The position numbers and the translations under genes were made by a program. 46,793 nt of DNA, taken from positions 1 to 46,793 of the forward strand of contig NZ_JACEOL010000027.1 in assembly GCF_013868055.1 (NCBI RefSeq). The letters run 5' to 3'. How positions within the stretch are numbered: the first letter of the stretch is position 1; every line of letters begins with the position of its first letter. This document shows, one piece after another, positions 45,576 to 46,793 of the stretch. This stretch comes from Thermoactinomyces mirandus. Its GTDB lineage: Bacteria > Bacillota > Bacilli > Thermoactinomycetales > Thermoactinomycetaceae. The notes under the pieces are model-generated. The model did not search any database, had not been told where the DNA came from, and saw nothing but the letters and a program-made list of their open reading frames with translations.

Positions 45576-46148
45576 ATGATGATCCTGCCCTCCATTCTGC
45601 AAAGTGCACACCAATGGGCGGCCAAGGTCCTGGTCCCTGGCGGGATTGCCATTGATGCAACGGTGGGAAACGGCCATGACACCCTGTTTTTGGCCCAACA
45701 GACAGGGCCTGACGGGCAAGTGTTCGGATTTGATATTCAAAAACAGGCAATCGACAATACGTATAAACGCCTGGTACATAACAACCAGCATCACCAGGTT
45801 AAACTTTTTCATTGCAGCCATCATCAAATGCAGGAAAAGCTGCCGGAACAACTTGGGGGAAACGTCCATGTCGTCATGTTTAATCTGGGCTATCTCCCCC
45901 GGGGAAACCACCAGCTGGTTACCAAACCGGATACCACATTAAAAGCGCTGGAGGCGGCCATCTATTATCTGATGCCAGGCGGCCTTTGCACCGTTGCCTT
46001 ATATACCGGCCATCCCGGCGGGCAAACAGAATCCGACCAGGTGATCCGATGGGCATCCAGCCTTCCGTCCCGCCATTACCAGGTCATGTGGCAGCAGTTT
46101 GTCAATCGGCATCAGGCTCCTTCCCTGTTGATCATTGAGAAACGATAA
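45576..46148 (+). CDS. ytqB: SAM-dependent methyltransferase YtqB (MnmM-like)
   Basis: A 190-residue Rossmann methyltransferase. SAM motif I is AIDATVGNGHDTLFLAQ near 25-41, motif II VFGFDIQKQAI, motif IV MFNLGYLPRGNHQLVT, with GGLCTVALYTGHPGG after it. Bacillus YtqB was identified as the enzyme that methylates nm5s2U34 of tRNA (MnmM); assignment here rests on motif similarity and on the ytqA neighbour. AAGGGGGAATAA precedes the ATG. Confidence 0.9.
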   Translation: MMILPSILQSAHQWAAKVLVPGGIAIDATVGNGHDTLFLAQQTGPDGQVFGFDIQKQAIDNTYKRLVHNNQHHQVKLFHCSHHQMQEKLPEQLGGNVHVVMFNLGYLPRGNHQLVTKPDTTLKALEAAIYYLMPGGLCTVALYTGHPGGQTESDQVIRWASSLPSRHYQVMWQQFVNRHQAPSLLIIEKR

Positions 46149-46196
46149 CCTGAAAATGCCTGAAAAAGGAAGTTTTGTTCTTTTTCCATAATAAAA

Positions 46197-46222
46197 ACAT
46201 CTTCCTCATTGATGGAAGATGT
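46197..46222. terminator. Bidirectional terminator between ytqB and yabR
   Basis: ACATCTTCC (46197-46205) pairs perfectly with GGAAGATGT (46214-46222). T-rich tracts follow on both strands, so it serves both converging genes. Confidence 0.8.
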
Positions 46223-46266
46223 TACGCTCTTTTTTCATTTTTTTTGCCGTCTATGCAATCAACTTA

Positions 46267-46647
46267 TTATCGATTTTTTCTTTGCTTTGCTGCAAGGGCA
46301 CTCAAGCGTTCTTCACTGCTTTTCATCCATTTTTTCATCATGTCTTCAAAGTCAGCTGAATTTTTACGGCCTGAGCGACGGTCGCCCCCTCTTCTTTCAC
46401 GTGGTCGATTATTTTGGAGCGCTTTTATTGACAGGGAGATTTTTCCCGAAGAATCAATAGAAAGCACTTTTGCTTTAATGGTTGAACCTACTTGCAATTC
46501 ATCTTCAACTTTTTCCACAAATTTTGTCGAAATTTGAGAGATGTGAACTAATCCGGTCTCGCCCGTCTCCAATTTTACGAACGCGCCAAATGGCTTGGTT
46601 GTAATCACTTCTCCCTGTACGACGGCCCCTTCCTTTAACTCGCTCAT
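46267..46647 (-). CDS. yabR: S1-domain RNA-binding protein YabR-like
   Basis: A 126-residue protein. The S1 domain spans residues 4-72 (EGAVVQGEVITTKPFGAFVKL, GLVHISQIS, VLSIDSSGKISLSIKAL). A basic Arg/Gly linker and the C-terminal helix FEDMMKKWMKSSEERLSAL correspond to the conserved end of B. subtilis YabR. The domain binds RNA; the cellular role is unknown. A promoter lies upstream and a terminator downstream, so it is monocistronic. Confidence 0.9.
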   Translation of the reverse strand: MSELKEGAVVQGEVITTKPFGAFVKLETGETGLVHISQISTKFVEKVEDELQVGSTIKAKVLSIDSSGKISLSIKALQNNRPRERRGGDRRSGRKNSADFEDMMKKWMKSSEERLSALAAKQRKNR

Positions 46648-46681
46648 TATAACACTCCCGAAGTGTAATTAATTCTGTACA

Positions 46682-46710
46682 AAAGTACCATTTATTTTAG
46701 TAAAAGTCAA
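46682..46710 (-). promoter_or_regulatory. SigA-like promoter of yabR
   Basis: On the minus strand, TTGACT (46705-46710) and TACTTT (46682-46687) are 17 bases apart, about 35 bases before the start codon. Confidence 0.6.
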
Positions 46711-46793
46711 TGGGTATTTATGCCTGTAACCCACGCTGTATGCCAACTTTTTATTTTTTCATTTATTCCCGTATTAGTACTACAGTTGTAATT

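Overview
This 46.8 kb window looks like chromosomal DNA of a spore-former-type member of the Bacillales. It carries a sigI/rsgI pair, an AbrB-type regulator, a bacilliredoxin, a pdhABCD operon, yabR, ytqA/ytqB and a yclNOPQ-type siderophore importer. Shine-Dalgarno sites are strong, GTG and TTG starts are common, and most operons end in U-tract terminators. An Alicyclobacillaceae-like relative (Effusibacillus/Tumebacillus type) is a guess that I cannot test. I see no rRNA, tRNA, CRISPR array, prophage or intact insertion sequence.

Layout. 1-2.1 kb: abrB-like, rsgI and sigI. 2.3-6.0 kb: an acyl-CoA synthetase with an attenuated leader, and a YjiH-type membrane protein. 6.3-11.3 kb: an esterase, a 45-residue membrane peptide, and a Fur-boxed yclNOPQ operon. 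11.3-12.9 kb: a structured-looking intergenic region and a glycine-rich-domain protein. 12.9-20.5 kb: an amino-acid/dicarboxylate catabolic island (aminotransferase, APC permease, semialdehyde dehydrogenase, CaiB-type CoA-transferase, acyl-CoA dehydrogenase, DUF3870). Its two transcription units start with homologous, covarying leader RNAs that end in intrinsic terminators. 20.6-23.3 kb: bacilliredoxin and queE-queC-queF. 23.5-27.4 kb: an IclR regulator divergent from aconitase, with a matched palindrome at both promoters. 27.5-29.3 kb: an S1-domain protein, a small ORF and an orphan ABC ATPase. 29.6-32.2 kb: a TPP riboswitch with thiC, then thpR. 32.3-33.8 kb: a decayed hut operon in which hutG is intact while hutI and hutU are internally deleted stubs. 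34-36.3 kb: YdcF, DUF309, a thioesterase and an unknown protein. 36.4-41.5 kb: pdhABCD. 41.5-43.3 kb: a gene-poor stretch with a 12-residue leader-like ORF, and a hemolysin/CorC pseudogene. 43.4-46.8 kb: a Cof-type HAD phosphatase, ytqA, ytqB and yabR.

The genes form a heterotrophic central-metabolism profile. Amino acids are imported, transaminated, oxidised to a dicarboxylate and probably CoA-activated. Acetyl-CoA comes from pyruvate dehydrogenase and from the synthetase, and aconitase feeds the TCA cycle. The most interesting signal is the pair of homologous terminator-containing leader RNAs at about 15.73-15.85 and 20.31-20.43 kb. They match no riboswitch class I recognise and point to common RNA-level control of the catabolic island.
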